From assembly GCA_039960995.1 (NCBI GenBank), contig JBDVKF010000064.1, positions 124,001 to 188,000 of the forward strand: DNA of 64,000 bases, in the 5' to 3' direction. This DNA is from JABSSA01 sp039960995 (GTDB lineage: Bacteria; Pseudomonadota; Alphaproteobacteria; Rhodobacterales; Rhodobacteraceae). A program made the position numbers and the translations under genes. This document shows positions 1 through 8,828 of this stretch, piece after piece. Every line of letters begins with the position of its first letter. The first letter of the stretch is position 1. The notes under the pieces were generated by a model. The model did no database searches and had not been told where the DNA came from. It saw nothing but the letters and a program-made list of their open reading frames with translations.

Positions 1-21
1 GCCGCCTGTAAGGTCGACTAA
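1..21 (+). CDS. 3' end of an upstream gene (last 6 codons plus stop)
   Basis: Frame 1 is open from the window edge and closes with TAA at 19-21. The last A of that stop is the first base of the next gene's ATG, a TAATG junction typical of translationally coupled genes. Only six residues are visible, so no product can be named. The coupling suggests an operon with the following PfkB kinase. Confidence 0.4.
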   Translation, partial: AACKVD

Positions 22-896
22 TGGCTGTTTGGAACCTTGGGTCGATCAACATAGATCGGTTTTACAGACTGCCCCATTTACCGGCCGCTGGTGAAACATT
101 GGCCGCATCTGGGTTTGACGAAGGGTTGGGTGGCAAGGGCGCGAATATGTCAGTGGCAATTGCCCGCGCTGCTGCCCATGTTTGTCACATTGGGGCCGTG
201 GGGTCTGATGGGCGCTGGGCGCGTGATCGGTTGTTGGAATATGGCGTGGATACGCGCCACATTGCGCAGGTCGATGGTGCGTCGGGGCATGCAAACATCA
301 ATGTTGATGCAAGCGGCGAGAACCAAATTGTTCTCTATCAAGGGGCAAATCACGAAATTTCGTCGGATCAAATTGCCCTGGCTTTGGCCGAAGCAAACAC
401 TAACGATACGTTTCTGACGCAGAATGAAACCAATGGGCAGCGAGCTGGTGCAGAGCTGGCCAAGCAAATGGGGTTGCGGGTGGTTTATGCCGCGGCACCG
501 TTTCAGGCAGATGCGGTTGCGGACGTGCTTGATCTGACAGATTTGCTTGTCTTGAACGAAATTGAGGCGCAACAGCTTGAGGCGGCCACGCAATTGGCGG
601 TGGATAAATTGCCGGTTGAAAACGTTGTGGTGACGCTAGGCGGCAAGGGTGCGCGTTGGTATGATCAACGCAACGCGCAAATGACTGATGTTGCGGCGTA
701 TCCGGTCACGCCTGTGGATACCACAGGCGCCGGTGATACGTTTACCGGATTTTTGGTTGCTGGATTAGATCGCGGTTTGCCCATGTTGCAGGCACTTGAT
801 TTGGCGTCGCGCGCCGCCGCAATCATGGTGACGCGAGAAGGAACAGCGGATGTGATCCCCGATCTCAAGGATATCGAGGATGCACGATTTGCTTAG
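21..896 (+). CDS. PfkB-family carbohydrate kinase, ribokinase-like
   Basis: This is a 291-residue PfkB/ribokinase fold enzyme, expected to phosphorylate a sugar or nucleoside hydroxyl with ATP in the cytoplasm. The N-terminal family signature GGKGANMSVA lies near residue 37, and the C-terminal signature TGAGDTFTGF, which holds the catalytic aspartate and anion hole, lies near residue 236. Length is typical of ribokinases. The ATG shares a base with the stop of the preceding frame, so it is probably co-translated with it. It converges on msrA with a 4-base overlap of stop codons. Ribose is the commonest substrate of this subgroup, but specificity cannot be read here. Confidence 0.85.
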   Translation: MAVWNLGSINIDRFYRLPHLPAAGETLAASGFDEGLGGKGANMSVAIARAAAHVCHIGAVGSDGRWARDRLLEYGVDTRHIAQVDGASGHANINVDASGENQIVLYQGANHEISSDQIALALAEANTNDTFLTQNETNGQRAGAELAKQMGLRVVYAAAPFQADAVADVLDLTDLLVLNEIEAQQLEAATQLAVDKLPVENVVVTLGGKGARWYDQRNAQMTDVAAYPVTPVDTTGAGDTFTGFLVAGLDRGLPMLQALDLASRAAAIMVTREGTADVIPDLKDIEDARFA

Positions 897-1552
897 CTAC
901 CTGCGAACGGTGCGGCAGAGCCCCACAATTCTTTGACGCGCGCGTCACGACCACAGGCCGCACGGTACTTTTTGTAAGCCTTTGCTTTTGACAATGGTCC
1001 GAACCGTGTGAGGATCACTTTTGATTGCTTGTAGTAATCCTGATGATAGGCGTTCGCAGGGAAAAACTGTCCCTCAGTCAGAATCGGTGTCACCAGTTTT
1101 TGACCCAATTCAGATTGCGCAGCGGCCTTTGCCTTTTTAGCGGCGTCCAATTCATCCGGGCCCGCAAAGATAGCTGTGCGATAGCTCGCTCCGCGGTCAC
1201 AGAACTGCCCACCGGCATCCGTTGGATCGATTGAACGGAAGAACATTCCGTAAAGCTGGCCTGCTGAAATGACGCCCGGGTCATATTTGATCTGCACCGC
1301 TTCATAGTGACCTGTGCCACCGCTTGAGACCTGTTTGTAGGTCGCGTTTGGAACAGAGCCGCCTGTGAATCCGGAAATGACGTCCTTAACACCTTTGACC
1401 TTTTCAAAGTCAGCCTCAACACACCAAAAGCATCCACCTGCCACCGTCAAAGTCGCAGTTTCCGCCGCAAGGGTTGGTTTGGTTTGTGCGATCATTCCCA
1501 TAACGATGGAAACCGAAAGCAACGCTGTTTTCATATTTATCGCGAAAGTCAT
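893..1552 (-). CDS. msrA: Peptide methionine sulfoxide reductase MsrA, exported form
   Basis: MsrA reduces the S-epimer of methionine sulfoxide in proteins. The active-site motif GGCFWCVEADF places the catalytic cysteine at about residue 41, and a C-terminal cysteine in the RAACGRD segment near residue 200 is a likely resolving residue. An N-terminal hydrophobic stretch ending in an alanine-rich site at about residues 10-30 looks like a signal peptide, so the enzyme probably repairs periplasmic proteins. The start at 1552 is supported by AAGGAG seven to eight bases upstream; an internal ATG at 1534 is possible. The stop overlaps that of the convergent kinase gene. Confidence 0.93.
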   Translation of the reverse strand: MTFAINMKTALLSVSIVMGMIAQTKPTLAAETATLTVAGGCFWCVEADFEKVKGVKDVISGFTGGSVPNATYKQVSSGGTGHYEAVQIKYDPGVISAGQLYGMFFRSIDPTDAGGQFCDRGASYRTAIFAGPDELDAAKKAKAAAQSELGQKLVTPILTEGQFFPANAYHQDYYKQSKVILTRFGPLSKAKAYKKYRAACGRDARVKELWGSAAPFAGS

Positions 1553-1675
1553 ATTCGTTCTCCTTTGCCTAGATGTTTTGCGCTAATGCGTGTTTCAATC
1601 AATGCAAGACGAAGTGATCTCTCGCGTGTGTGAAGTTTATTTAACTTTCTTACAAACAAGGGGCTGACCCAAACC

Positions 1676-2386
1676 ATGACAAAACGTATCGCAATGTGGT
1701 CCGGTCCGCGAAACCTTTCCACGGCTATGATGTATTGCTTTGGCATGCGATCCGATTGTGCGGTTTGGGATGAACCGTTTTACGCACCGTATTTGGCGAC
1801 GACAGGCTTTGATCATCCGATGGCTGAAGACATCATTGCCGCGCATGAAACGAATGCAGAGGTTGTCGCGGCGCGATGTTTAGGGCCGGTCCCTGATGGT
1901 AAAAGCGTCTTTTACATGAAGCACATGCCACATCATATGATTGACGGTATGCCACTTGATTGGGCTGATGAATGCATCAATGTTCATTTGATACGGCACC
2001 CCGCGCGTGTGGTGGCATCTTATGCATCAAAGCGGGACGAAATGACCTTGGCCGATATCGGATTTGTACAACAATCTCAATTGTTTACAAAAACCGGCGG
2101 GGTGGTTATCGACAGTTCGGACATTCGCGGGAACCCCGGAAAAATGATACCGGCGCTGTGTGCAGCCATAGGTTTGGAATATGAACCACAAATGCTGTCA
2201 TGGCCCAGCGGCGGGCATTCGGATGACGGTGTTTGGGCACGTCATTGGTATGGCGCTATTCACAAATCAACAGGGTTCGCGGGACCAGAGGGCCCGATGC
2301 CGGATCTGACAGGTGACGCGCTTAAGCTGGTCGAAGACGCCTTGCCCCATTACAGCGCGCTCGCTGATCGAAAGCTTGTGGTTTGA
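1676..2386 (+). CDS. Sulfotransferase-family P-loop protein
   Basis: The 236-residue protein opens with MWSGPRNLSTAMMYCF, which matches the 5'-phosphosulfate-binding P-loop region of sulfotransferase-like proteins. HLIRHPARVVASYASKR near residue 100 resembles their 3'-phosphate-binding segment (R...S). Members of this subgroup are common in alphaproteobacteria and mostly uncharacterised, so a PAPS-dependent sulfo transfer is a family inference, not a demonstrated activity. It is transcribed divergently from msrA across about 120 bases and convergently with argG. No signal peptide is visible, so it should be cytoplasmic. Confidence 0.65.
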   Translation: MTKRIAMWSGPRNLSTAMMYCFGMRSDCAVWDEPFYAPYLATTGFDHPMAEDIIAAHETNAEVVAARCLGPVPDGKSVFYMKHMPHHMIDGMPLDWADECINVHLIRHPARVVASYASKRDEMTLADIGFVQQSQLFTKTGGVVIDSSDIRGNPGKMIPALCAAIGLEYEPQMLSWPSGGHSDDGVWARHWYGAIHKSTGFAGPEGPMPDLTGDALKLVEDALPHYSALADRKLVV

Positions 2387-2423
2387 AGAACGAATGGCGC
2401 ATGGATTAGCGCCCTTCGCGTGA

Positions 2424-3641
2424 TCACTTTAACCGACGGTCCCGTGCGGCCAACAGCTTGAGTCGCAGCGCGTTCAACTGGATAAAACCGGCCGCATCTT
2501 TTTGATCGTAAGCGCCTGCATCATCTTCAAATGTTACATGCGCTTCGGAATAAAGACTGTGATCTGACCAACGGCCAACGGTTCGCGCGACGCCTTTGTA
2601 CAGTTTCAACCGTACTGTTCCGGTCACGTGTTCCTGACTTTTGTCGATCAACGCCTGCAGCATTTCACGTTCAGGGCTGAACCAGAAACCATTGTAGATG
2701 ATCTCAGCGTATCGCGGCATTAATTCGTCTTTCAGATGGGCCGCACCACGATCCAGGGTGATTTGTTCGATACCGCGATGCGCTTCAAGCAAAAGCGTGC
2801 CGCCGGGCGTTTCGTAAATGCCGCGCGACTTCATCCCAACAAAGCGACCTTCGACCAGATCAAGCCGCCCAATTCCATGTTTGCCGCCCAGTTCATTCAG
2901 GCGTGTCAGGATTGTTGCGGGCGACATTGCTTCGCCGTTGATTGAAACTGCGTCGCCTTTTTCGAACCCGACTTCGATGTATTCTGGCGTGTCTGGTGCG
3001 TCCTCAGGATGGACCGTCCGCTGATACACGTAATCTGGTGCTTCGTCGGCTGGATCTTCCAACACTTTGCCTTCAGATGATGTGTGCAACAGGTTGGCAT
3101 CAACACTAAACGGTGCCTCGCCACGTTTGTCCTTGGCGATCGGAATTTGATGCTTTTCAGCGAATTCGATCAATTTGGTCCGCGATGATAAATCCCATTC
3201 ACGCCAAGGCGCGATCACTTTGATCTCTGGGTTTAGGGCATAGGCGCTCAGCTCGAACCGGACTTGGTCGTTTCCTTTTCCGGTTGCACCATGAGACACC
3301 GCGTCGGCGTTGGTTTCTGCCGCGATTTCGATCAATCGTTTGGAAATGAGAGGGCGCGCAATGGATGTGCCAAGCAGGTACAGACCCTCATAAAGGGCAT
3401 TGGCGCGGAACATTGGAAAGACGAAATCGCGGACAAATTCTTCGCGCAGATCTTCGACATAGATGTCGCTGGCACCCATCAATTCCGCTTTTTTGCGGGC
3501 GGGTTCCAATTCTTCACCTTGTCCCAGATCAGCCGTGAATGTCACGACCTCGCAGCCATATTCGGTCTGCAGCCATTTCAAGATAATCGAAGTGTCCAGA
3601 CCGCCAGAATAGGCCAGCACAACTTTCTTTGGCGCGCTCAT
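2424..3641 (-). CDS. argG: Argininosuccinate synthase
   Basis: ArgG condenses citrulline and aspartate with ATP to argininosuccinate, the penultimate step of arginine synthesis. The 405-residue length is normal. The N-type ATP pyrophosphatase loop AYSGGLDTS lies at residues 10-18, and the family segments SHGATGKGNDQVRFE and KSRGIYETPGG are present. The gene is divergent from ilvA with about 115 bases between the starts, which must hold both promoters. The short spacer to the preceding gene has a small GGCGC/GCGCC hairpin at 2396-2413 without a T-tract, so a terminator there is uncertain. Confidence 0.97.
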   Translation of the reverse strand: MSAPKKVVLAYSGGLDTSIILKWLQTEYGCEVVTFTADLGQGEELEPARKKAELMGASDIYVEDLREEFVRDFVFPMFRANALYEGLYLLGTSIARPLISKRLIEIAAETNADAVSHGATGKGNDQVRFELSAYALNPEIKVIAPWREWDLSSRTKLIEFAEKHQIPIAKDKRGEAPFSVDANLLHTSSEGKVLEDPADEAPDYVYQRTVHPEDAPDTPEYIEVGFEKGDAVSINGEAMSPATILTRLNELGGKHGIGRLDLVEGRFVGMKSRGIYETPGGTLLLEAHRGIEQITLDRGAAHLKDELMPRYAEIIYNGFWFSPEREMLQALIDKSQEHVTGTVRLKLYKGVARTVGRWSDHSLYSEAHVTFEDDAGAYDQKDAAGFIQLNALRLKLLAARDRRLK

Positions 3642-3755
3642 CGTCTAAATCCTTTTTTAGTTGGTGGCGCGATAACGGGTTTAACGCCTAGGGGCAAGAT
3701 TGACCGGCGTCTGGCAACCGCTTATGGCCAAGAAATATCGGCCAAGGAGGATCGG

Positions 3756-4982
3756 ATGCAATTTCAGGAGTCCGCACGGAATGCGACGCAAGCGATGCGC
3801 GCTGTGTTTCCGGCAACGCCACTTTTGCGAAACGATCATCTGTCCGAACAGTTCGACGCTGAAATTTGGTTGAAACGCGAAGATTTAAGTCCGGTGCGAT
3901 CCTATAAGCTGCGCGGTGCATTTAATGCGATGCGCAAGCAAATTCCGGGCAAGTCTCTATTTGTTTGTGCCAGTGCGGGCAACCACGCGCAGGGCGTCGC
4001 CTTCATGTGCCGGCACTTTGGTGTAAGAGGCGTAATTTTCATGCCGGTGACAACTCCGCAGCAGAAAATTCAAAAGACAAATATGTTTGGCGGGGACTTT
4101 GTAGAAATTCGCCTGACTGGCGATTATTTTGACGATACATTGGCGTCCGCTCAGACCTTTTGCGACCAAGAGCAAGCGCATTTCTTGTCCCCTTTTGACG
4201 ATGAAGATGTGATCGAAGGGCAGGCTTCGGTGGCGGTCGAAATTCAAGATCAAATGGGCAAGTTGCCGGATCATATTATTGTTCCGGTTGGGGGTGGCGG
4301 TTTGTCGTCCGGTTTGTTCAGTTATTTTGGCGATTCCGTTCACATGACATGTGTCGAACCGCACGGTGCGATGTCGTTGGCATCCGCTTTGACCGCCGGG
4401 GCGCCGGTGGATGTGTCGCCGATCAACAATTTCGTGGACGGTGCAGCGGTTGCAAAAATTGGTGTGCGCACATTTGAACGTCTGAAGAACCTTCCGCATG
4501 ATCGCGTTCTGAACATCGTCGAAGACCGGATTTGTACGACGATCGTTGAAATGCTGAATGTCGAAGGGATTGTATTGGAACCAGCTGGTGCGCTTGCGAT
4601 TGAGGCGCTGAAAGACGTTCGGGATCAGATCAAAGGCAAACGCGTTGTGTGCGTCACGTCGGGGGGCAATTTTGATTTCGAACGGCCGCCCGAGGTAAAA
4701 GAGCGTGGGCAGCGGTTTTCCGGGGTCAAAAAATACTTCATCTTGCGCATGTCTCAACGACCGGGGGCCCTAAAGGAATTTCTGTCTTTCTTAGGTCCAG
4801 AAGACGATATCGCGCGTTTTGAATATCTTAAGAAATCTGCCCGCAATTTTGGGTCTGTCCTAATTGGGATCGAAACCGCACGACCCGATAACTTTCAGGC
4901 ATTTTTAGACAAATTGGATGCAGCTGGTTTCACCTATACCGACATCACCAATGACGAGACGCTTGCGCAATTTGTGATTTAA
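3756..4982 (+). CDS. ilvA: Threonine ammonia-lyase (threonine dehydratase), short form
   Basis: IlvA deaminates threonine to 2-oxobutyrate using PLP, committing carbon to isoleucine. The start at 3756 is chosen because AAGGAGG sits six bases upstream; the open frame extends much further 5' but only as antisense of argG. The 408-residue protein has the PLP-lysine segment RSYKLRGAFNAMR near residue 53 and the glycine loop VPVGGGGLSSG near residue 185. It ends in one ACT-like regulatory domain (from about residue 330), fewer than the two of E. coli IlvA. The stop shares three bases with the stop of the convergent Hpt gene. Confidence 0.93.
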   Translation: MQFQESARNATQAMRAVFPATPLLRNDHLSEQFDAEIWLKREDLSPVRSYKLRGAFNAMRKQIPGKSLFVCASAGNHAQGVAFMCRHFGVRGVIFMPVTTPQQKIQKTNMFGGDFVEIRLTGDYFDDTLASAQTFCDQEQAHFLSPFDDEDVIEGQASVAVEIQDQMGKLPDHIIVPVGGGGLSSGLFSYFGDSVHMTCVEPHGAMSLASALTAGAPVDVSPINNFVDGAAVAKIGVRTFERLKNLPHDRVLNIVEDRICTTIVEMLNVEGIVLEPAGALAIEALKDVRDQIKGKRVVCVTSGGNFDFERPPEVKERGQRFSGVKKYFILRMSQRPGALKEFLSFLGPEDDIARFEYLKKSARNFGSVLIGIETARPDNFQAFLDKLDAAGFTYTDITNDETLAQFVI

Positions 4983-5311
4983 GCGCTCAGCCTGTCCGAC
5001 ATGTCATTTAGAAACATCGCCCTAGATGCGTCATAGCAATTTAGAACCGAGGTCAGATCGACATCCCGCGCCTGACCATTCGCAGACATGTGTTCGCCGA
5101 CCTGACACAGATCGGAAAAGTCTGCAAACCCAAGGTTTAGCGCGCTGCCTTTTAAAAAGTGCAGGTCACTTTCTAAGTCATCGGGGGCCGCAGAGGTTCG
5201 AAGCCGATCCACGATTTCGTCAACTTCTTCGAGGAATAATACGACGACTTCATCAAAGTCCTCGGCACCGACTTCGTCGCGCAATTGCTGCACCCGATCC
5301 CAATCAATCAT
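4979..5311 (-). CDS. Histidine-containing phosphotransfer (Hpt) domain protein
   Basis: This is a 110-residue single-domain protein. The core HFLKGSALNLGF contains the histidine expected to carry the phosphate in Hpt domains (consensus HxLKGS). The rest is acidic helix, as in a four-helix bundle. The start MIDWDRV at 5311 is preferred over a longer frame because it begins at the first helix. It lies divergently beside a receiver-PP2C phosphatase gene, which suggests that it passes phosphate to that receiver; this is inference from position. No histidine kinase is in the window. Confidence 0.85.
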   Translation of the reverse strand: MIDWDRVQQLRDEVGAEDFDEVVVLFLEEVDEIVDRLRTSAAPDDLESDLHFLKGSALNLGFADFSDLCQVGEHMSANGQARDVDLTSVLNCYDASRAMFLNDMSDRLSA

Positions 5312-5462
5312 AACAAAACTCCAACACAACGCGGCTAGATTGTTCCAACAGTGTTAACATGCGGTAATCGGTAAAGTTTTTTCCGTTGTTGGCTTGGTCT
5401 TTACCGACCCTTAAACGGCATTCGTCTAGGGTTCCCGCGTAAGTAATGGGTAAATTTGTGAT

Positions 5463-6761
5463 ATGTCTGCGAATTTTAAACCGGAGCCGGATTCGGTTGA
5501 AACTTTGTCTGAATCCAACAGCAGGCCGAGTCAGAACAACCTTGCCCTGATTGTGGACGACAGCCGTTTGCAGCGTAAAATTCTGTCCAGCTCGGTTAAG
5601 CAATGGGGTTTTGAAGTTATAGAGGCTGATTCAGGTGACGCCGCATTAGCGCTTTGTGAAAAAATGGAACCTGACATCGTGCTGAGCGATTGGATGATGC
5701 CGGGCATGAACGGGTTAGAGTTTTGTAAAGCCTTTCGCGAACGTCCGGGCGATCATTATGGTTATTTCATCCTGCTTACGTCCAAAAGTGAAAAGGACGA
5801 AGTCGCGCGAGGTCTTGATGCGGGCGCAGATGATTTTTTGACAAAACCTGTCAACGCGCATGAACTTAGAGCGCGGATTACAGCGGGCGAACGCATCTTA
5901 AAGATGCAGCGCGAATTGCATGATCAAAACCGGCTGATTACCGAGACATTGGGCGAACTTCAACGCCTGTACGATTCGCTTGATAACGATCTGATCGAAG
6001 CGAAGCAGCTTCAACAATCACTGATCCCGGAACGTCACAAGGTTTTCGAAAATGCGGAACTGTCGCTGATGCTGCGTCAAAGCGGGCATGTCGGCGGTGA
6101 CTTGGTTGGATTTTTCCCGGCAGGCGATGACCATTTGGGCCTGTTTTCAATTGACGTATCCGGGCATGGCATCAGCTCTGCTTTGATGACGGCGCGTTTG
6201 GCCGGGTACCTCTCAGCCTCTGCACCTGATCAAAACGTTGCATTGGCCAAAATGCCAGATGGCAGCTATCAGGCGCGCCCACCGGAAAAAGTGATCGAAG
6301 AACTTAACACGCTTGTTCTCGAAGAAATGGATACGGAACATTACTTCACGCTGCTTTTGGCTGATATCGACCTGACAACAGGTCATGTGCAAATGGCACA
6401 GGCGGGTCACCCGCACCCTGTTATACAAAGGGCAAACGGAACTGTTGAACAGGAGGGCCCCGGCGGGTTCCCTGTTGGACTTTTGTTGGGAATCACATTT
6501 ACAAAGTTCGAAGCCCAACTTCACGCAGGCGACCGCATTCTTATCTTGTCTGATGGGGTCATCGAATGCCCAAATCAAAAGGGCGAGATGCTTGAAGAAG
6601 AAGGGCTAGAACGAGTGATGGATGAATTGTCCGAGGTGAAAGGCTCCGCATTCTTTGAAGCCCTCGCTTGGCGTTTGTCAGAATTTGCGGATGATCAACC
6701 CTTTCCGGATGACGTTTCCGGCGTCTTGTTCGAATATAAGAGCCCTCAAGCGCCACAATAG
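5463..6761 (+). CDS. Response regulator with PP2C-type (SpoIIE/RsbU) phosphatase output
   Basis: The 432-residue protein has a receiver domain at about residues 28-145. It includes the acidic pair VDDS, the phospho-acceptor segment LSDWMMPGMNG and the lysine in LTKPV. A helical linker (about 150-190) follows, then a PPM/SpoIIE phosphatase domain with metal-binding aspartates in GGDLVG, FSIDVSGHG, LSDGVIE and DDVSG. Such proteins dephosphorylate anti-sigma-factor antagonists and control stress sigma factors by partner switching. A neighbouring divergent Hpt gene is the obvious phosphodonor candidate. No antagonist or anti-sigma gene is adjacent. The 3' end overlaps the convergent NUDIX gene by 16 bases. 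Confidence 0.88.
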   Translation: MSANFKPEPDSVETLSESNSRPSQNNLALIVDDSRLQRKILSSSVKQWGFEVIEADSGDAALALCEKMEPDIVLSDWMMPGMNGLEFCKAFRERPGDHYGYFILLTSKSEKDEVARGLDAGADDFLTKPVNAHELRARITAGERILKMQRELHDQNRLITETLGELQRLYDSLDNDLIEAKQLQQSLIPERHKVFENAELSLMLRQSGHVGGDLVGFFPAGDDHLGLFSIDVSGHGISSALMTARLAGYLSASAPDQNVALAKMPDGSYQARPPEKVIEELNTLVLEEMDTEHYFTLLLADIDLTTGHVQMAQAGHPHPVIQRANGTVEQEGPGGFPVGLLLGITFTKFEAQLHAGDRILILSDGVIECPNQKGEMLEEEGLERVMDELSEVKGSAFFEALAWRLSEFADDQPFPDDVSGVLFEYKSPQAPQ

Positions 6762-7186
6762 GCGCGCAGGATACTGCGGTCCCCTTCATTTCCCAATTCA
6801 TGAACGGCGTCGTCAAAACCAACCCAAAAGGATCGGTGGCCCGCTTCGGTTGGTTCGGCGATTTGTCGGACAGGATGCGCGACATAAACGGTGCACATTT
6901 TCTGAGCCCAAAGGTCATAGTCTTCCATGAAGACAAAACGTTGAAACACACCCAATCGTCTGGGGGCGGCAATGCGCCATCCGGTTTCTTCCAGAACTTC
7001 GCGGTGTAAGGCTTGCAAGGGGCTTTCGCCAGGATCAATCCCGCCACCAGGCAGTTGGATGTCCCATTCTACATCAAGCTGAACAGTCAATAAAACGTGT
7101 CTGCCGCGCGGAAGAATGGCATATGCACCTGGTCGCAGGGTGTATTTGACATCTTTTCGTGGCGGTTCACCAAAGCGCGGAATCAT
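6746..7186 (-). CDS. NUDIX hydrolase
   Basis: This is a 146-residue NUDIX fold protein. The box runs from GGGIDPGE to HREVLEETGW (about residues 52-76) and matches GX5EX7REUXEEXGU. The start MIPRFGEPP at 7186 is preferred to the longer frame because AAAGGGG lies a few bases upstream. The substrate is not deducible: NUDIX enzymes cleave nucleoside diphosphates linked to another moiety. It is divergent from hslO across about 75 bases, and its tail overlaps the end of the PP2C regulator gene by 16 bases on the other strand. Confidence 0.82.
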   Translation of the reverse strand: MIPRFGEPPRKDVKYTLRPGAYAILPRGRHVLLTVQLDVEWDIQLPGGGIDPGESPLQALHREVLEETGWRIAAPRRLGVFQRFVFMEDYDLWAQKMCTVYVAHPVRQIAEPTEAGHRSFWVGFDDAVHELGNEGDRSILRAYCGA

Positions 7187-7261
7187 ACTGCCCCTTTCAG
7201 TTTTGGCTGATCCTCTTATATAGACGCGATATGCCAACCCAAGGCGATCAAGGAAACCCCA

Positions 7262-8239
7262 ATGAGTATTGGTTCGCAAATGGCGTGGGACGACGCAGTC
7301 CTACCCTTCCAGCTTGATGCTTCTGACATTCGCGGCCGCGTGGCACGATTGGATGGAGTGTTGCAAGGCATCCTGAAACAGCATGCCTACCCCCCTCAAA
7401 TCGAAGCTCTTGTGGCCGAGATGGCTTTGTTGACGGCGTTGATCGGGCAAACCGTGAAATTGCGTTGGAAATTGTCCCTGCAGGTTCAATCGAAAAACAC
7501 GGCCGTGCGCATGATTGCCACAGATTACTTCGCGCCAGAAAAAGAAGGCGATCCGGCCCGAATCCGCGCCTATGCAAGCTTTGATGAGGAAAAGCTGACG
7601 GATGGCGCGCCGTTTGATCAAATCGGCGAGGGATATTTTGCGATCCTGATCGATCAAGGTGAGGGTATGAAACCCTATCAGGGCATTACGCCATTGGACG
7701 GTGAATCTTTGGCGGCGTGCGCCGAAGCTTATTTCGCGCAATCCGAACAGCTGCCGACGCGGTTTGAGCTGAGCTTTGGCAAATCGACCGAACCGGGTCA
7801 GCCAGAACATTGGCGGGCTGGTGGCGTTATGCTGCAGCACATGCCAAAGGCGTCGCCCTTTGTGGCGCAAGGCGAAGGATCGGGCGAGGTTTTGCAAGCG
7901 TCTGATTTGGTTCAGGGCGATGATCAGGAAAACTGGGGTCGTGCGAATGTTCTGTTGGACACAGTAGAAGAGCTTGAGCTTATCGGTCCGTTGGTTGCGC
8001 CAAATGAACTGCTTTTGCGTTTGTTTCATGAAGAAACGCCGCGAGTGTTTGACGCACAATCGGTTCGATTTGGATGTACCTGTTCGGAAGAAAAAGTCCG
8101 CCAAAGCCTGTCGATCTATTCCGCGCGCGACATCCAGACCATGACCACAGACGACGGTCGCGTCACAGCAGATTGCCAATTCTGCGGTGCGCATTACGAC
8201 CTGGATCCAAAATCTGTTGGTTTTGAGGCCGATGTCTGA
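7262..8239 (+). CDS. hslO: Redox-regulated chaperone Hsp33
   Basis: Hsp33 is a holdase activated when oxidation releases zinc from four C-terminal cysteines. They are present as GCTCSEE and CQFCGAHY, about 30 residues apart, near residues 270-305. The N-terminal domain shows family features such as VAEMALLTALIGQTVKLRWK. Length is 325 residues, slightly longer than E. coli HslO (about 290). It heads a compact operon: the next gene starts 8 bases before this stop, and cca follows it with an ATGA overlap. The grouping is common in Rhodobacteraceae, to my knowledge. Confidence 0.93.
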   Translation: MSIGSQMAWDDAVLPFQLDASDIRGRVARLDGVLQGILKQHAYPPQIEALVAEMALLTALIGQTVKLRWKLSLQVQSKNTAVRMIATDYFAPEKEGDPARIRAYASFDEEKLTDGAPFDQIGEGYFAILIDQGEGMKPYQGITPLDGESLAACAEAYFAQSEQLPTRFELSFGKSTEPGQPEHWRAGGVMLQHMPKASPFVAQGEGSGEVLQASDLVQGDDQENWGRANVLLDTVEELELIGPLVAPNELLLRLFHEETPRVFDAQSVRFGCTCSEEKVRQSLSIYSARDIQTMTTDDGRVTADCQFCGAHYDLDPKSVGFEADV

Positions 8240-8828
8240 GTCAATTTGCGCCCGTGTACAGGCAGCCTGTGCGCGGGCGCAGGATTGTTCGTCTGATTTT
8301 GATTTGAATCCGGACGTTGTTTTGCCAGATGACAGAGTTCTGCGGGATGCGGGTGTTTTGATCCCGATCATTAAACAAGATGGTCAGCATTGGGTTATCC
8401 TGACGAAACGATCTTCTGCTTTGAAACATCATCCGGGGCAAATCGCGTTTCCCGGGGGCAAACGTGACCCCGATGACCGGGATGTGTGTCAGACCGCGCT
8501 GCGCGAAGCCCATGAAGAGATCGGGTTAGACCCGCAAAATGTGACTGTGTTAGGCCAATTGCCGTCGCACGAAACCGTCACCCAATTCAACGTGACGCCG
8601 GTGATTGGCTTGGTTCAAACTGAATTCGATGCGCTTCCTGAACGCGGCGAAGTCGACGAAGTGTTCCGTGTGCCTTTGAATTTTGTGCTGTCTGCCAAAA
8701 ACTTCCACATACAATCGCGCCGCTGGCAGGGTCGGCAACGTGCGTATTTTACGATACCCTATGGGCCTTATTACATCTGGGGGGCGACCGCGCGTATGTT
8801 GCGTGCATGGGCCGACGTCATGACATGA
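8232..8828 (+). CDS. CoA pyrophosphatase-type NUDIX hydrolase
   Basis: This 198-residue protein resembles the CoA-pyrophosphatase NUDIX subgroup (NUDT7/8-like), which cleaves CoA to phosphopantetheine and 3',5'-ADP. Visible motifs are the LTKRSSALKHHPGQIAFPGG segment typical of that group and a NUDIX helix TALREAHEEIGLD. An upstream aspartate-rich DPDDRD replaces the plain box spacing, as usual in this subgroup. The start at 8232 overlaps the hslO stop by 8 bases; the stop overlaps the cca start (ATGA). It is therefore co-translated within hslO-NUDIX-cca. Confidence 0.85.
   Translation: MSESICARVQAACARAQDCSSDFDLNPDVVLPDDRVLRDAGVLIPIIKQDGQHWVILTKRSSALKHHPGQIAFPGGKRDPDDRDVCQTALREAHEEIGLDPQNVTVLGQLPSHETVTQFNVTPVIGLVQTEFDALPERGEVDEVFRVPLNFVLSAKNFHIQSRRWQGRQRAYFTIPYGPYYIWGATARMLRAWADVMT

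Noticed and set aside
2396..2413. Hairpin GGCGC/GCGCC as terminator between the sulfotransferase-like gene and argG
   Set aside because: There are only five base pairs and no T-tract in either direction, so it is not listed as a terminator.
3264..3755. Long 5' extension of the ilvA frame
   Set aside because: It runs antisense through argG. The ribosome-binding site AAGGAGG and the family N-terminus both place the start at 3756.
3957..4757. Open frame of 266 codons on the minus strand over ilvA
   Set aside because: It is antisense to ilvA, rich in Arg, His and Asn as typical of shadow frames, with no family motif.
7301..8371. Open frame of 356 codons on the minus strand over hslO
   Set aside because: It is antisense to a complete hslO gene with its zinc cysteines, and it has biased composition with no recognisable domain.
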